Both the position numbers and the translations under genes were made by a program. 64,000 bases of DNA. It comes from Polytrichum commune. Its lineage: Eukaryota > Streptophyta > Polytrichopsida > Polytrichales > Polytrichaceae. The stretch's first letter is position 1, and each line of letters begins with the position of its first letter. The notes under the pieces are model-generated. The model ran no database searches. It saw nothing but the letters and a program-made list of their open reading frames with translations, and was not told where the DNA came from. Of this stretch, positions 42,502-54,501 are shown one piece after another. Location: contig OX485805.1 in the NCBI GenBank assembly GCA_950295325.1, positions 27,887,501 to 27,951,500 of the forward strand, in the 5' to 3' direction.

Positions 42502-43442
42502 TGTCGCGACCCTTGCTAGTTTTTCTCCACTTAGCTCAATCGCTTTCCAACTCTAGCAAGTGTCCCGAGCGCTAACCTGCACATCCCACGCACATGCATG
42601 GTTAGCTCCCAAAACCGCGGACCTTCAATCCCATATTTGGTCACCAAATCCTCCTACACATGCATTCGGGACTCTTTCCCCTTAGTAGGTAACCCATCGC
42701 TAAGGTGGACTTCCATCCATGGAAGTCCACTCCCTACTTGGTCATAGTGTTGCTAGGACAACACTACAACCACCCGGAGCACATTGCCAAGTATGCTCCG
42801 GGGGGGGTCGGTCGGCAAAGCCGCCTCACCCATATAAGCCTCTAGGACTTTTGGCGGGGCCCCTCCCCCACCGTCAACATCCCTTTTGTCTCTCTACCAA
42901 GAGTTGGGGCCAAGTAGACATTTTCCCTTAGCCGCTGGGTCTAGAAGCCTCCCTGCAGCTTCAGACCTTCATAACTTCCACGTGCGGTCTCTGAATCTAA
43001 CAACCAACCACTCTATCGTCATCTACATTTCACGTAGATCCCTATGGACACCTCACTTGCCCTATTCGGGCAAGTATTGAGGAAGTTATGCCTGTTTAAA
43101 TCTTTGCAGTCCCGGGAGCCACTCCCAGGCCCCTGCTGTTCCAGGGCGCTGTCCCGGGACAGCATCCCACTCAAAGTGCCATATCTCCTAGCTCACACCT
43201 CAGATTGAGGTGTTCTTTAGCATTCTAGAATCGGGACGCCATAAGCTACTCATAGCTTATGGCTTTACCCTCATGACTCCTAGTCTTTGTGGGTGGGAGG
43301 CGTTCTAAACGCCCGGGGCCCTCACCCACCTTAGGATCACTTGGTCCCTCTCACCAATGGCGTCACAAGTCCCGGGTGTCACTCCGGGGTCCCCCTTGTG
43401 CCCATGGTGTTGCGGGCACTCCTCATGGAGAGGTGCGCGACA
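42502..43442 (-). repeat. 3' LTR of the chromovirus
   Basis: 941 bp. It carries a 26-bp palindrome GTGGACTTCCAT-CC-ATGGAAGTCCAC (42705-42730), which has the same arm-NN-arm form as the locus palindromes, and a CGCTGTCCCGGGACAGC hairpin near 43146-43165. Confidence 0.95.
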
Positions 43443-44270
43443 CTCACCCCCACCAAATGGAGTCGATGCCCTCATCGACTATACTTATAGTCGGGCACAC
43501 CAATTCTCAAGTTGCCATCCTCTCTTGGTGTGGCATTGTGTTTTCTTTAGGGCGCTACCCCCACAATGCATCTTCAAATTTGGCAAAGTCTCAAAGGTGT
43601 CGATCCTAGGTGGTCCGTTTAGGAAAACCCTGGACATCTTGTCCAAGGACCTAAACTACACTAGACTCACCTACTTTGAGACTTACTTGGGTGACCCTTC
43701 CTTTGGGGCCACCCAAGTTAGGCTCCACTAGCCTAACTCTATCATTTTGACACAACTAGGTTGGACCTCAACGCTTCTACTAAGTTGCCTCGGTTGCCAC
43801 TCCGAGATGGCTTTCCTTTGTTAAGCCACGTCTCGATCACACGGGGGTGATGCCAAGTCCCGCCCGACTTGGCTCCCACTTTGCTCTTTCGAGACATGGG
43901 TTCATGACGCCCATGCGCCAACTCGCATTGGCTCGTGGGTTGCACTTTTATAAGCACGCGCCATCACCTTGCCCCCGCCCGGACAAGACCATGGCTAAGA
44001 GGTTTTTGGTTTTATCCAAGACCCCTCTAAGCCATGGTCCCCATTACTCGGCCTACCCAACCTAGTTTAGCATATATATTCCTCCCTCTTCCACTAACCA
44101 AGCACAAGTACAAGACTAGGACCTCATCTTATACTTTTCTCTTTGCACCACTAAAGTTGAACTTTATTGCCTTAAGCGAAAATGAACAAGTACATAATGT
44201 GGAGGACATTGCCTCCAAGTTAAGGGTGCTACTAACATCTCTCCCCCACTAAAGGAGATTGATGTCCTCA

Positions 44271-47200
44271 TCAATGCCTACGTTTCCTTTTGTTGGACCC
44301 TCTAGCCCTAGTTTCTTCAAAGCGCTTCACTATCTCCTTGGCATTCACCATGTCCCTTGCCGCTACCCAAGTGGCTTCTTTCTCATGAAACCCCCGCCAC
44401 TTCACCAAATACTCCTTTCCTTTTCGCTTGTGGTTCCTACACTTGAGGATGCCTTCTACCTCGTACTCCAAATGATTTCCTACAAGGTCGGGAGGTGGCC
44501 TAATCACTTGCTTACAATTAGGCCATAAGGTGTCTTCCTTGAACGGCTTTAATAGTGAGACATGGAATGTCGGATGCACTTTGATCTCGGGCGGCAACTC
44601 CAACTTATAAACATCTTTGAAAACTCGTTCAACAATCGGAAACGGACCCGCAAATTTTGACATGAACTTTGGAGTGAGGCCTTCGGGCATTGTGAAGTTT
44701 TTCACATTCAACAACACCTTTTGGCCCACCTCATACTCCACTTCGCGTCTTCCGGCATTGACTTGTTTTTCATAGCGTTTTTGGGCTTTCTCCAACAACA
44801 ACTTGGTCTTCTCCAAAACTTGTTCACGCTTTTTGGCTAAGTCCTCACCATCTTGGTTGAACTCTAGTGTTGAATGTGCCCCCTCGAGAGCTAGGTCGGC
44901 GGGTTGGAGCGGATCCACTCCATAAGCCACCTTGAATGGCGATTGCTTGGTCGCCGAGTGCGTGGCCGCATTATAACTAAACTCCGCTAAACCCACATAG
45001 TCCGCCCAATCTCGTTGGTCCGCACTCACAAAGTTCCTCAAGTATTGGTTCAAGACTCCATTCACACGCTCGGTTTGGCCATCCGTTTGGGGATGGAAGG
45101 CCGTGCTAAAGGTTAGTTTTGTTCCAACCTTCCTAAAGAAATGCCTCCAAAATGCGCTTGTGAACTTCGGATCTCGATCGGATACAATCACTCTCGGCAA
45201 CCCGTGATGCCTCCACCATGCATTGAGAAAGAGCTTTGCGGTCTCCAAAGCGGTTGCCGTTCCCACGGTTGGCACCATATGCGCCAACTTACTAAACCGG
45301 TCCACCATCACCAAGATGGCATCGTAGCCTCGTGACTCCGGCAAACTCGTGATGAAGTCCATGGACACACTATGCCATGGCCCCGGCGGGATAGGCAACG
45401 GTTGCAATAAGCCGGCTTGCTTTTGATAAGAGGCTCGGTTTAATTGGCATTTGACACAAGTCTTCACAAAGTGGGCGATTTCTTCTTTCATGCACGGCCA
45501 ATAATACCTCCTTGACACCGCCGCTATGGTGGCTTTTTCTCCTCTATGGCCGGCGATGGGACTATCATGTTCCTCCTCCAAAACCAATAGCCTCAACTTG
45601 CCTTGTGGCACATACACCCGACTTTGCTTATACTTGAGCAATCCGTCCACCAACTTGATCTCCTTAAGCGCCTTGCCTTTGCGAAGCTCGCCTAGAAACA
45701 CTTGTGCTTCGGGATCGTTGACGTACCCCTCCCTTAACTTACGATGCAAGTCACATTCACCTTTGTACATTAGCCACAAGCTTTGACTTATGCCCATTTC
45801 TTGGAACTCTTCACGTCTACTTAACGCGTCCGGCACCACATTATCACGGCCCGGTTTGTGGATCAACTCCACGTTCATAAGCGCCAAGGTATCGTGCCAC
45901 CGCAATTGCTTGGCGCTCACTTGCGTTTGTGTCTCGAAATACTTCAACGACACGTTGTCCGTGTACACCTTGGTCTTGTGCAAACCCAAATAATGTTGCC
46001 ACGTCTTCAAGCAATGTACTACGGCGAAGAGCTCCTTTTCATGAGTTGGCCATCGTCTTTGACAACCATCGAGTTTCTTGCTCTCATAAGCAATGGGCCG
46101 TCCATCTTGCATCAACACTCCGCCAATTGCAAAATCGCTCGCATCCGTATGCACCTCAAAAGGCTTGTCAAACTCCGGGAACTTTAGTACGGGCGGCGAA
46201 GACAATTTGCTCTTGAGCTCCCAAAAAGCTTGGTGACAAGGTTCGTCCCATTCTTGGGATACCCCTTTCTTCAACAAGTCGGACAAAGGCCTAGCAACCT
46301 TAGAAAAATCTCGAATGAAGCGGCGGTAGTAATTGGCTAGGCCAAGGAACGACCTAAGCCCTTTTTGAGTCGATGGCCGCTTCCATTCTTGAATCGCCTT
46401 TACCTTTTTCATGTCCGGCTTAATTCCATCCTTGGTCACCACATGGCCTAAGAACTCAATTTCATTTTGAGCAAAATCGCTCTTCTCCCCGTTAGCATAC
46501 AACTTGTTGTCCCTTAGTTTTCGAAGCACCACCTCAAGGTGCCGTGCATGCTCCTCCGCCGTCTTGGAATACACCAAGATGTCGTCGATATAGATTATTA
46601 CGAAATCGTCGGTTTCCTCTCGAAAGATGGTATTCATAAGGGTTGTGAATGTCGAGGGCGCATTACACAACCCGAAAGGCATCACCAAAAACTCGTAAGA
46701 CCCATACCTTGTGCGGCACGCCGTCTTTTCAACATCTTCATTCGCGATTCGAATTTGATAATACCCGGATTTTAAGTCAATACGACTAAAATACTTAGCT
46801 CCCGCCAATCGGTCGAAAAGATCATCAATCCGAGGTAGCGGGTAGTTGTTTTTGATAGTCACCTTATTCAAGGCCCTATAATCGATGCACATGCGTAGCT
46901 TGCCATCTTTTTTATCCACAAAGAGCACCGGGGCCCCATATGGTGATTTACTCGGCCTAATGTAACCTCTTGATAGCAAGTCATTGAGTTGTTTCTTCAA
47001 TTCTAGCAACTCTTTTTGGTTCAATCGATAAGGTGCCTTGGACGGTGGCTCGGACCCCGGGATCACCTCGATCTTGTGATCGACTTCTCTCGTTGGCGGT
47101 AACTCTTGGGGCAACTCGTCGGTGAGTACATCCTTGTACCTCCCTAATACATCGCGAATGTGCTTTGGAGGAGGCCCATCGGTTTTAGCCTCCTCGTGAG

Positions 47201-48911
47201 TTCTTTGGTGTTGCTCCATTCGGACCACCACAACCATTTGTACTTTGGACATTCGGTCTATCGAGACCAAATTCAACTTGCCTCCTCCCGCCATAGGAGT
47301 CCTCGTCAACTTTAAAGTCATTTCCTTGCCATTACGACAAACTACAAGCCGCACCGGCTTGCGCCTCACATCCACCGTGTGAGTCTCGAAGAAGGTGTCC
47401 CCCAAAATGAGGTCCACCTCATCCATTTCACAAAGTGTGAAATTCTCCTTAAACTCCAACGTCCCACACTTTAAGTTCACGTTCAACGCTACCTCCTTCG
47501 TCTCATGCGGCTCGCCCTTTGCGAACCGCACGTTAATGGGCTTGCCCGCTCTACCCGTTGGCAAGCCCAATTCCTTCGCAAGTTTCGGGCTCATGAAGGA
47601 GTGCGTTGCCCCTGTATCAACCAAGCATGAGACATTCCGACCATTGATTTCGGCTTCAAGGAACAAAAAACTTGGCCTTGGCTTAAGGCTACTAGCCTTG
47701 GCCACAAAGCCACCTTCTAGCATTTGGTCGGCGGTACAACCACGATTTGTCTTGACACTCACCTTGTTGTCGGGGCACGCCGCTTGAAAATGACCAAGTT
47801 TGCCACATTTGTGGCACCGCTTGTCCTTCATGTCGCCTCCTTTAATTCCTACATTGGGTGGTTTTCCTCCTTGGTAGCCACCCTTGGTGGAATTTGTCCC
47901 GTCGGGTTGTCCTTTGAAATGGTTGGATGGCCCAAATTTCTTGCGCTCTTTGCCTCGAGACATATTTCGACTCGAGCCGCTTTGTTGTGCGGGGCCGCTT
48001 GACTTTCTTTCGGGGCTGTCGGCTTCAATTCTCTCCGCGATCTTAATGATCCCCGCCACGTCCTCGGGAAGCTTTGGAAACTTGAACAAGGCGTCTACCA
48101 CCCACTTTTGTAAGCCACCTAAGAAAATGCATCTCTTGGCAAATTCATCCATCTTAGGTGTAGCATTCATTTGGGCGTTAAAATCGCGCACATAGGCCTT
48201 AAGGGACCCCGTGTGCCTCATTTGCACCAAGTTCATTCCCTCCCGCAATTCTTGGTACTCCGGCGTGAACCTATCAACAAGCAATTCCTTGAAGCCGATC
48301 CAAGTCAAGTTTGCCACCAACTCGGGCTTTTGTTCTTTTTTGCTTGTCCACCATTGGAGCGCATGGTCTTTCAAAAAGGTCACCACTATGGAGACCTTGT
48401 CGTCTTCATCGGGCCTTTGGACATCGTAGTAGTTGTCCATTTCCAATAAAAATTCTTTGACCTTTCTTGCCTTACCAAGCCCCGAAAAGGTACTTGGCAT
48501 ATTTACCTTGGCCAACTTCTTTGTTGAAGAAGAAGGCCTAGCCCCTTGCATCATAAGGAGCTCGATCATTTTGTCTTGGCGAGCTCTCTCGTCCTTGACA
48601 CGCTTGAGCTCTTGATTCACGGAGTCCATGAACTCAAGCATTTTGAGTTGGAATTTTAATCCAACATCACCACCTTCCAAGCTTTCGGGCGCATTTGGAA
48701 GTCTAGCCCCCGAATTTTCTTCGAGGTTTTCGGGACCCCTTTCTAGGGACTCCTCCACTTCCTCACCGGTTGCACCATCATCCCCACCATTGTTAATAGA
48801 CTCAATGGCGGGGTCAACATCCTCTTCAACATGATCTTTGTTCCGTTTTGAGCGTCGCAACTTTTTAGAAGTCCCCGCCTCACCATCGTTACCCGCACGT
48901 TTGGTAGCCAT
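44271..48911 (-). CDS. Gag-Pol-chromodomain polyprotein
   Basis: 1546 codons. Order: lysine-rich start; Gag core (about 130-300); CCHC knuckle [14 protein letters not shown] (about 362-378); protease [10 protein letters not shown] (about 430); reverse transcriptase with [10 protein letters not shown] (about 775); RNase [12 protein letters not shown] (about 920); integrase HHCC finger (about 1120-1155) and catalytic D,D,E ([31 protein letters not shown], about 1185-1275); C-terminal chromodomain ([20 protein letters not shown], then [12 protein letters not shown], about 1480-1520). Chromodomains of such elements bind methylated histone H3 and steer integration. No internal stop. Confidence 0.97.
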   Translation of the reverse strand: MATKRAGNDGEAGTSKKLRRSKRNKDHVEEDVDPAIESINNGGDDGATGEEVEESLERGPENLEENSGARLPNAPESLEGGDVGLKFQLKMLEFMDSVNQELKRVKDERARQDKMIELLMMQGARPSSSTKKLAKVNMPSTFSGLGKARKVKEFLLEMDNYYDVQRPDEDDKVSIVVTFLKDHALQWWTSKKEQKPELVANLTWIGFKELLVDRFTPEYQELREGMNLVQMRHTGSLKAYVRDFNAQMNATPKMDEFAKRCIFLGGLQKWVVDALFKFPKLPEDVAGIIKIAERIEADSPERKSSGPAQQSGSSRNMSRGKERKKFGPSNHFKGQPDGTNSTKGGYQGGKPPNVGIKGGDMKDKRCHKCGKLGHFQAACPDNKVSVKTNRGCTADQMLEGGFVAKASSLKPRPSFLFLEAEINGRNVSCLVDTGATHSFMSPKLAKELGLPTGRAGKPINVRFAKGEPHETKEVALNVNLKCGTLEFKENFTLCEMDEVDLILGDTFFETHTVDVRRKPVRLVVCRNGKEMTLKLTRTPMAGGGKLNLVSIDRMSKVQMVVVVRMEQHQRTHEEAKTDGPPPKHIRDVLGRYKDVLTDELPQELPPTREVDHKIEVIPGSEPPSKAPYRLNQKELLELKKQLNDLLSRGYIRPSKSPYGAPVLFVDKKDGKLRMCIDYRALNKVTIKNNYPLPRIDDLFDRLAGAKYFSRIDLKSGYYQIRIANEDVEKTACRTRYGSYEFLVMPFGLCNAPSTFTTLMNTIFREETDDFVIIYIDDILVYSKTAEEHARHLEVVLRKLRDNKLYANGEKSDFAQNEIEFLGHVVTKDGIKPDMKKVKAIQEWKRPSTQKGLRSFLGLANYYRRFIRDFSKVARPLSDLLKKGVSQEWDEPCHQAFWELKSKLSSPPVLKFPEFDKPFEVHTDASDFAIGGVLMQDGRPIAYESKKLDGCQRRWPTHEKELFAVVHCLKTWQHYLGLHKTKVYTDNVSLKYFETQTQVSAKQLRWHDTLALMNVELIHKPGRDNVVPDALSRREEFQEMGISQSLWLMYKGECDLHRKLREGYVNDPEAQVFLGELRKGKALKEIKLVDGLLKYKQSRVYVPQGKLRLLVLEEEHDSPIAGHRGEKATIAAVSRRYYWPCMKEEIAHFVKTCVKCQLNRASYQKQAGLLQPLPIPPGPWHSVSMDFITSLPESRGYDAILVMVDRFSKLAHMVPTVGTATALETAKLFLNAWWRHHGLPRVIVSDRDPKFTSAFWRHFFRKVGTKLTFSTAFHPQTDGQTERVNGVLNQYLRNFVSADQRDWADYVGLAEFSYNAATHSATKQSPFKVAYGVDPLQPADLALEGAHSTLEFNQDGEDLAKKREQVLEKTKLLLEKAQKRYEKQVNAGRREVEYEVGQKVLLNVKNFTMPEGLTPKFMSKFAGPFPIVERVFKDVYKLELPPEIKVHPTFHVSLLKPFKEDTLWPNCKQVIRPPPDLVGNHLEYEVEGILKCRNHKRKGKEYLVKWRGFHEKEATWVAARDMVNAKEIVKRFEETRARGSNKRKRRH

Positions 48912-48947
48912 CTCTCCTTCAAAATGCTAGCTCAAAGACGAAACCCT

Positions 48948-48959
48948 GCTCTGATACCA
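48948..48959 (-). other. Primer-binding site, initiator-Met tRNA
   Basis: Minus strand TGGTATCAGAGC, starting three bases inside the 5' LTR boundary; the standard primer site of plant LTR retrotransposons. Confidence 0.95.
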
Positions 48960-48961
48960 CG

Positions 48962-49902
48962 TGTCGCGACCCTTGCTAGTTTTTCTCCACTTAGCTCAAT
49001 CGCTTTCCAACTCTAGCAAGTGTCCCGAGCGCTAACCTGCACATCCCACGCACATGCATGGTTAGCTCCCAAAACCGCGGACCTTCAATCCCATATTTGG
49101 TCACCAAATCCTCCTACACATGCATTCGGGACTCTTTCCCCTTAGTAGGTAACCCATCGCTAAGGTGGACTTCCATCCATGGAAGTCCACTCCCTACTTG
49201 GTCATAGTGTTGCTAGGACAACACTACAACCACCCGGAGCACATTGCCAAGTATGCTCCGGGGGGGGTCGGTCGGCAAAGCCGCCTCACCCATATAAGCC
49301 TCTAGGACTTTTGGCGGGGCCCCTCCCCCACCGTCAACATCCCTTTTGTCTCTCTACCAAGAGTTGGGGCCAAGTAGACATTTTCCCTTAGCCGCTGGGT
49401 CTAGAAGCCTCCCTGCAGCTTCAGACCTTCATAACTTCCACGTGCGGTCTCTGAATCTAACAACCAACCACTCTATCGTCATCTACATTTCACGTAGATC
49501 CCTATGGACACCTCACTTGCCCTATTCGGGCAAGTATTGAGGAAGTTATGCCTGTTTAAATCTTTGCAGTCCCGGGAGCCACTCCCAGGCCCCTGCTGTT
49601 CCAGGGCGCTGTCCCGGGACAGCATCCCACTCAAAGTGCCATATCTCCTAGCTCACACCTCAGATTGAGGTGTTCTTTAGCATTCTAGAATCGGGACGCC
49701 ATAAGCTACTCATAGCTTATGGCTTTACCCTCATGACTCCTAGTCTTTGTGGGTGGGAGGCGTTCTAAACGCCCGGGGCCCTCACCCACCTTAGGATCAC
49801 TTGGTCCCTCTCACCAATGGCGTCACAAGTCCCGGGTGTCACTCCGGGGTCCCCCTTGTGCCCATGGTGTTGCGGGCACTCCTCATGGAGAGGTGCGCGA
49901 CA
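48962..49902 (-). repeat. 5' LTR of the chromovirus
   Basis: 941 bp, apparently identical to 42502-43442. Confidence 0.95.
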
Positions 49903-49907
49903 CCGCC

Positions 49908-50628
49908 CCCGCGGCCGAAGAAACGATTCCTGGTGTTAGACCTGAACGGGGTCCTCGTCCAATGCGTTCATTGCCCGAGGACCCCCACGGTGCCCTTTTG
50001 CAAGCCCGAGGACGCGAATTACGACGGCCCGCCCACGTTCATAAAGAGCAAGCTAGTTCACCTCCGCCCGTGGCTTCGGACCTTCCTCCAGCTGGCCCAA
50101 CAACGATGGTGGGTGGTCGTTTGGAGCTCCATGACGGCCGAGAACACCAATGCCGTCGTGGAGTTCATCTTCAAGGGCATCGAGCCCCCCTGCATGGTCC
50201 TAGCACAGGAAGCCTGTAGAATATTGTACACACCGGACGGCAAAGTCGTCAAAAAACCAAACAACCCCGCTTCCCCCCAATACCTCAAGGTCTTGAAGCC
50301 CATTTTTTGGGACCAGCGGCCGTCCTTGATAGGCGTCCCCTACGACGTCCGTCCCACCCGCGAGAACACGCTCATGGTGGACGACAGCGCCGCAAAGAAC
50401 ATGTTGAACCCGACGGCCAACCTCATAGTTTGCCCTACCTGGACGGTCGAGAAGGTCCGGGACCGATTTTTGTTAGACCTTGGTAAATACCTCCAGGCGC
50501 TCTACGGAAGCGGACTGCCCGTAAACAATTTTGTTAGGAACAATCCGATAGGCGAGAGATACTTGGATCCACGAGACCATTTGTACAGAGAGTTGTTATC
50601 TCACGCGAAATTTAACAAGCTCATTTGA
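49908..50628 (+). pseudogene. Locus B exon 4, second part: NIF/FCP1-like HAD domain
   Basis: It resumes the frame interrupted at 42501 and carries LVLDLNGVL (motif I, Asn at the second Asp position), VVWSSM (motif II) and LMVDDSAAKNMLNPTAN (DD motif), ending FNKLI with TGA. Upstream of this segment the local frame comes from the LTR (start at about 49801), so if transcribed today it could make an LTR-HAD chimera starting at an ATG such as 49819. Function as at locus A; broken by the insertion. Confidence 0.85.
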
Positions 50629-50636
50629 GACACTAC

Positions 50637-50712
50637 GTGTGTTTGTATGTATGTATGTGTATGTATGTATGTATGTATGTGTGTGTGTGTGTGTGGGCGC
50701 GCGCGCGCGCCC
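50637..50712. repeat. Compound microsatellite (TATG)n (TG)n (CG)n
   Basis: TATG units run into TG and then GCGCGCGCGC in the short gap between exon 4 and exon 5 of locus B. The alternating purine-pyrimidine run could adopt Z-DNA. Confidence 0.85.
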
Positions 50713-50813
50713 TTTCATTTTGTGTAGTATATGCTTCATATGTATCTTGATTTTCACGCGCTCTAGCAAACCCTCCTCCCTTGGGTTTTGTTTCGTTTCC
50801 TTTTTTGCGCCAG

Positions 50814-51167
50814 CGTTTGGAGCCCTCGATTGACATCATCAGCGAGTCGGACTTGGGGAGCTTCTTCTACGAGACCGTCTACGACACCGCGTCGACCATT
50901 GACTACTCCAAGGAGCCTCTTGACGCTGGCGTCGTCGATAGCCCCCCACCCAAGCAAATCTTCCGGCGATCTGCGTCCCCGTCGCCGCTCAAGGGCATAA
51001 ATCGCAAATGCGTCCGGACGTCCCCCTCTCGGCCCGGCGGCAGTAGTACACCTCAACGGCGGCTGCGGATGGACGCTCGGCCAACGAAGAGTGGAACCCT
51101 TCCTATTCCTTTGCGGGACGCATTGCCCCTCCTCGCCGACTCCGACGGGAACGCCCCCGGTGACAAG
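50814..51167 (+). CDS. Locus B exon 5: Ser-Pro-rich acidic segment
   Basis: 118 codons after an acceptor with a strong pyrimidine tract (TTTTTTGCGCCAG), phase 0, ending GDK then GTGAAC in phase 0. It shares TASTIDYSKE, AGVVDSPPPK, SASPSPLK and QRRLRMDARP with the other loci. No known fold. Confidence 0.55.
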
Positions 51168-51244
51168 GTGAACCCCCCCCCCCCCTAAACATGGTTATCC
51201 GCGCATTACAATCATCCAGCACTTAAAAAATGAACGTGTGACAC

Positions 51245-51270
51245 GTTTGGGTCTTGCTCCCTAAACTAAC
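51245..51270. promoter_or_regulatory. Decayed B-type palindrome in intron 5, locus B
   Basis: GTTTGGGTC-TTGCT-CCCTAAAC retains both outer arms with a broken centre. Intron 5 spans 51168-51299. Confidence 0.45.
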
Positions 51271-51299
51271 ACGTGTGCTCTTGCATTCACGCGTTGCAG

Positions 51300-51617
51300 G
51301 TTGCTCCCACCCGTAGACCTATGCGGGCTAGTGCGTCCGTCGAGTTGGAGCGTTTCTACTTCATGACCAGAAATGCAAGACAGTCCACTTCATCGTATTC
51401 GAATTCTTCGTCGTACAATTCGGGCGGCCGACGGAATCCAAAATGTGTTATAGAGGGCGGTCAACCCAAAAATGGCTATAGTCGCGGGGCGGAGATTTTC
51501 AGGAATGTTGAAGCAATGCGAGCAAAAGAAGCCGCAGCAAAAGAAAAAGAAGCAAAAACAAAAGAAGCAAAAGAAAAAAAGGCAAAAGAGATAGAGGCAG
51601 TCTCCGAGGCTAGATAG
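51300..51617 (+). CDS. Locus B exon 6: C-terminal tail
   Basis: 105 codons plus TAG after GCGTTGCAG, phase 0. It contains NGYSRGAEIFRNVEAMRAKE, the conserved end motif, followed by a Lys/Glu/Ala helix extension not present at locus A. Function unknown. Confidence 0.55.
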   Translation, partial: VAPTRRPMRASASVELERFYFMTRNARQSTSSYSNSSSYNSGGRRNPKCVIEGGQPKNGYSRGAEIFRNVEAMRAKEAAAKEKEAKTKEAKEKKAKEIEAVSEAR

Positions 51618-51739
51618 GCCATAGTAGGCGTAGGGTTTTGGACCATAGGCAATATGATTTTGGGTCGCACTATCCAATGGATGTGTGGTGTTAGCATGCT
51701 ATGCATTTTACGTGCCATACTTTGTTTTTTTTTTGCAAT

Positions 51740-52545
51740 AATATAAGTGTCACATGATTTTGCCTTCAATATGGTCTAAGGTTTGGAGTGCCTTATTGTG
51801 TGCATTAATATGAATGTTTTAAGATTTCCCCTTCAATAAGATCTATGGTTTGGAGTGCCCTACCTAAACCATACATTACAAGCTCTCATATTTTGTGTGC
51901 ATTAATATGAATGTTTCAAGATTTTCCCTTCAATAAGATCTATGGTTTGGATTGCCCTACCTAAACCATATTCATACAAGCTTTCATATTTTGTGTGCAT
52001 TAATATGAATGTTTTAAGATTTTCCCTTCAATAAGATCTATGGTTTGGAGTGCCCTACCTAAACCATACATTACAAGCTCTCATATTTTGTGTACATTAA
52101 TATGAATGTTTTAAGATTTTCCCTTCAATAAGATCTATGGTTTGGATTGCCCTACCTAAACCATATTCATACAAGCTCTCATATTTTGTGTGCATTAATA
52201 TGAATGTTTTAAGATTTCCCCTTCAATAAGATCTATGGTTTGGAGTGCCCTACCTAAACCATACATTATAAGCTCTCATATTTTGTGTGCATTAATATGA
52301 ATGTTTTAAGATTTCCCCTTCAATAAGATCTATGGTTTGGAGTGCCCTACCTAAACCATACATTACAAGCTCTCATATTTTGTGTGCATTAATATGAATG
52401 TTTTAAGATTTTCCCTTCAATAAGATCTATGGTTTGGATTGCCCTACCTAAACCATATTCATACAAGCTCTCATATTTTGTGTGCATTAATATGAATGTT
52501 TTAAGATGTCCCCTTCAATTTGGTCTAAGGTTTCGATTGCCCACC
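51740..52545. repeat. 97/98-bp satellite with an inverted core, about eight copies
   Basis: ATCTATGGTTTGG recurs at 51841, 51938, 52036, 52133, 52231, 52328 and 52425, with diverged copies at both ends. Each unit has the inverted repeat TATGGTTTGG...CCTAAACCATA with about 9 bases between the arms. Two variants (GAGTGCC and GATTGCC) alternate irregularly. It lies directly 3' of locus B. Confidence 0.95.
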
Positions 52546-52943
52546 CTAAACCATCACAAATATGAGTTATTAATGGGGTTCTTGGTCTAAACACCCGCTT
52601 CAAAGTGTTCGCATCTTACAACTTTCACCAATATGTGTTCCATTTATCCTTGTTCTTATTTCTATGAATGTCTCAAAATGCCCAAAAAGTCTCAATTTAA
52701 CGAATATAGTGTTATGTTATAAGGTCAATCTGATATGAGGTTGAATATGGGTGTCATAAAGGTACTTTGATTTGTGGTTAGATATGTGGGTAACAAGTGT
52801 AACCTGATAAGAGGTTAGATTTGTGTATTATATAAGGTTAGTAATGAGTATAGATATGTTTGATATAAGGGCTAGTACTAGGCAATGTACAAAGCAAGGA
52901 GGATTATTTTAACACCAAACCTGGTTGTCCTTTGATTGTGCAG

Positions 52944-53291
52944 CACTCAAAAGACAAAACCCGGCACTACAAGGGTTCTCCGGATGACCATCCCTGTTTG
53001 GACTTGATTCTTGCAGATATACCGGAAGGTCTTCCTGTTCCTGGCATATCAAACCCACTGTCGTCCATTCCCGCTTGGAATCAAGAATCGAAAGAGTGGT
53101 TACAACCACTCTTTGACTTTGCCGACGAACATCTGCACGACGACGGGGCAATTATTTTGTTTCACCCTTTTCGCATGAGTACGAAGTCCAATATTCTTGG
53201 ATATTGCAAATCGTATGGTTTTGCAATTCGGAAAGAGTGGTGGAGAATGAACCACCTTCATCTTACATCTCCAATAAATCCAGCATCAACT
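52944..53291 (+). CDS. Methyltransferase-like gene fragment, exon with DPPY-like motif
   Basis: 116 codons between TTGATTGTGCAG and GTAAGA, phase 0 at both ends. LDLILADIPEGLP matches methyltransferase motif IV (D-x-I-x-x-D-P-P-Y-G) with Ile-Pro for Pro-Pro. WLQPLFDFADEHLHDDGAII matches the following helix and the pG-G-x-x-v strand. The exon resembles the C-terminal half of exon 2 of loci A-C (PFAIFYFRAIPG...YEPFLKAF...VWLWIV) but is closer to a canonical enzyme. No upstream exon with a DGQH domain is visible nearby, so this is either partial or a separate member of the family. Confidence 0.6.
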
Positions 53292-53449
53292 GTAAGATAA
53301 AGCTTAAGTCTTCTTTCTGATCACCGCATTCAGTTTCAATTTCATCTTTGAGGTAGTTCTGAGTGTAGACCCACCTAACTATTATACTCACGCAGTTCTG
53401 TTGTTCACTTTGTAAAGTAATATTGATCTTTATGTCTGGTACATTATAG

Positions 53450-53524
53450 ACCATGAGGTTCGGTATTTCATTGGTGGTCAGGAGCGTGCCGGGGTCACCT
53501 GCATCGAAGTTTTCATTTCGCCAT
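53450..53524 (+). CDS. Methyltransferase-like fragment, next exon, part before solo LTR
   Basis: Entered in phase 0 after TACATTATAG (intron 53292-53449). It encodes TMRFGISLVVRSVPGSPASK and continues after the LTR. The last five bases, GCCAT, are the target duplication. Confidence 0.45.
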
Positions 53525-54496
53525 TGTCGCAACCCTTGCTAGGTCCCTTAATAATCTTGCCAATTTTCGTTTCTAGCAAAGGTTACGAGCGCTAACCCTT
53601 CGCATTCCGCCATGCTAATGGATAGCTCCTCTTACCCCGGACCAATAGTTCATAGGAGGGAACCAACCCTCCTACTTTGCTTTCGGGACTCACCCCTTAA
53701 TCGGTAACCCATTTCCCCAATGTGGACTTCCATCCATGGAAGTCCAATCCTATGTTGATCATCGCGTTGCTGGAGCAACACTACAACAACCCGAACCATA
53801 CTAGGCAACTATGGCCTCACAATGGGCCAATGCCCATGGAGGCCGTGCCGTTCGGCCTCGGGTGGGTGAGGCCACACCACCTCACCCATATAAGCCTCTA
53901 GGACTTCACGCGGGGCCCCTACCCCACCGTCAACCGACCTCTTGTCTCTCTACCAAGAGTTGGGGCCAAGTGGACATTTTCCTTTAGCTGCTGGGCCTAG
54001 AACCGCCCAGCAGCTTCAGACCATCATAACTTCCTTGTATGATGTCTGATCATAACAACCAACCACTCCATCTTCATCTACGCTTCACGTAGATGCCGAT
54101 GGACTCCTCACTTTCCCCATTCGGGCAAGTATTGAGGAAGTTATGCCTGCTTGAACCTTGGCAGTCCCGGGAATCACTCCCAGGCACTGCTGTACCAGGG
54201 CGGTGTCCCGGGACAGCGCCCCACTCAAATGGCCATAACTCCTAGCTCACACCTCCGATTGAGGTGTTCTTGAGCTTTCTAGAATCACCACGCCATGAGC
54301 TACGCATAACTCATGGCCTCACCCTCATGCCTCCTAGTCTCCGTGGGTGGGAGGCGTTCCCAACGCCCGGGGCCCTCACCCACACTAGGATCACTTGGGC
54401 CCTCTCACCAATGGCGCCACAAGTCCCGGGTGTCACTCCGGGGTCCCCCTTGTGCCCATGGTGTTTCGGGCACTCCTCATGGAGAGGTGCGCGACA
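53525..54496 (-). mobile_element. Solo LTR of the chromovirus family
   Basis: 972 bp, TGTCGCAA...GCGCGACA, same orientation as the full element, with a perfect 5-bp duplication GCCAT (53520-53524 and 54497-54501). A solo LTR arises by recombination between the two LTRs of a former full copy. Confidence 0.95.
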
Positions 54497-54501
54497 GCCA
54501 T

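Larger units (their letters stand above)
42502..49902 (-). mobile_element. Intact Ty3/Gypsy chromovirus inserted in exon 4 of locus B
   Basis: The 7401-bp element has 941-bp LTRs (42502-43442 and 48962-49902) in which I saw no difference, perfect TGTCGCG/CGCGACA terminal repeats, a 5-bp target duplication (CCGCC at 42497-42501 and 49903-49907) and one uninterrupted 1546-codon frame on the minus strand. The primer site (TGGTATCAGAGC, minus strand, 48948-48959) is complementary to initiator-Met tRNA. The purine tract before the 3' LTR is at 43443-43454. All parts expected of an autonomous element are present, so it is probably young and possibly active. Confidence 0.97.

Noticed and set aside
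42719-43080. Small frames in the chromovirus LTRs
   Set aside because: Same frames in both LTRs, poor composition, overlap with palindromes.
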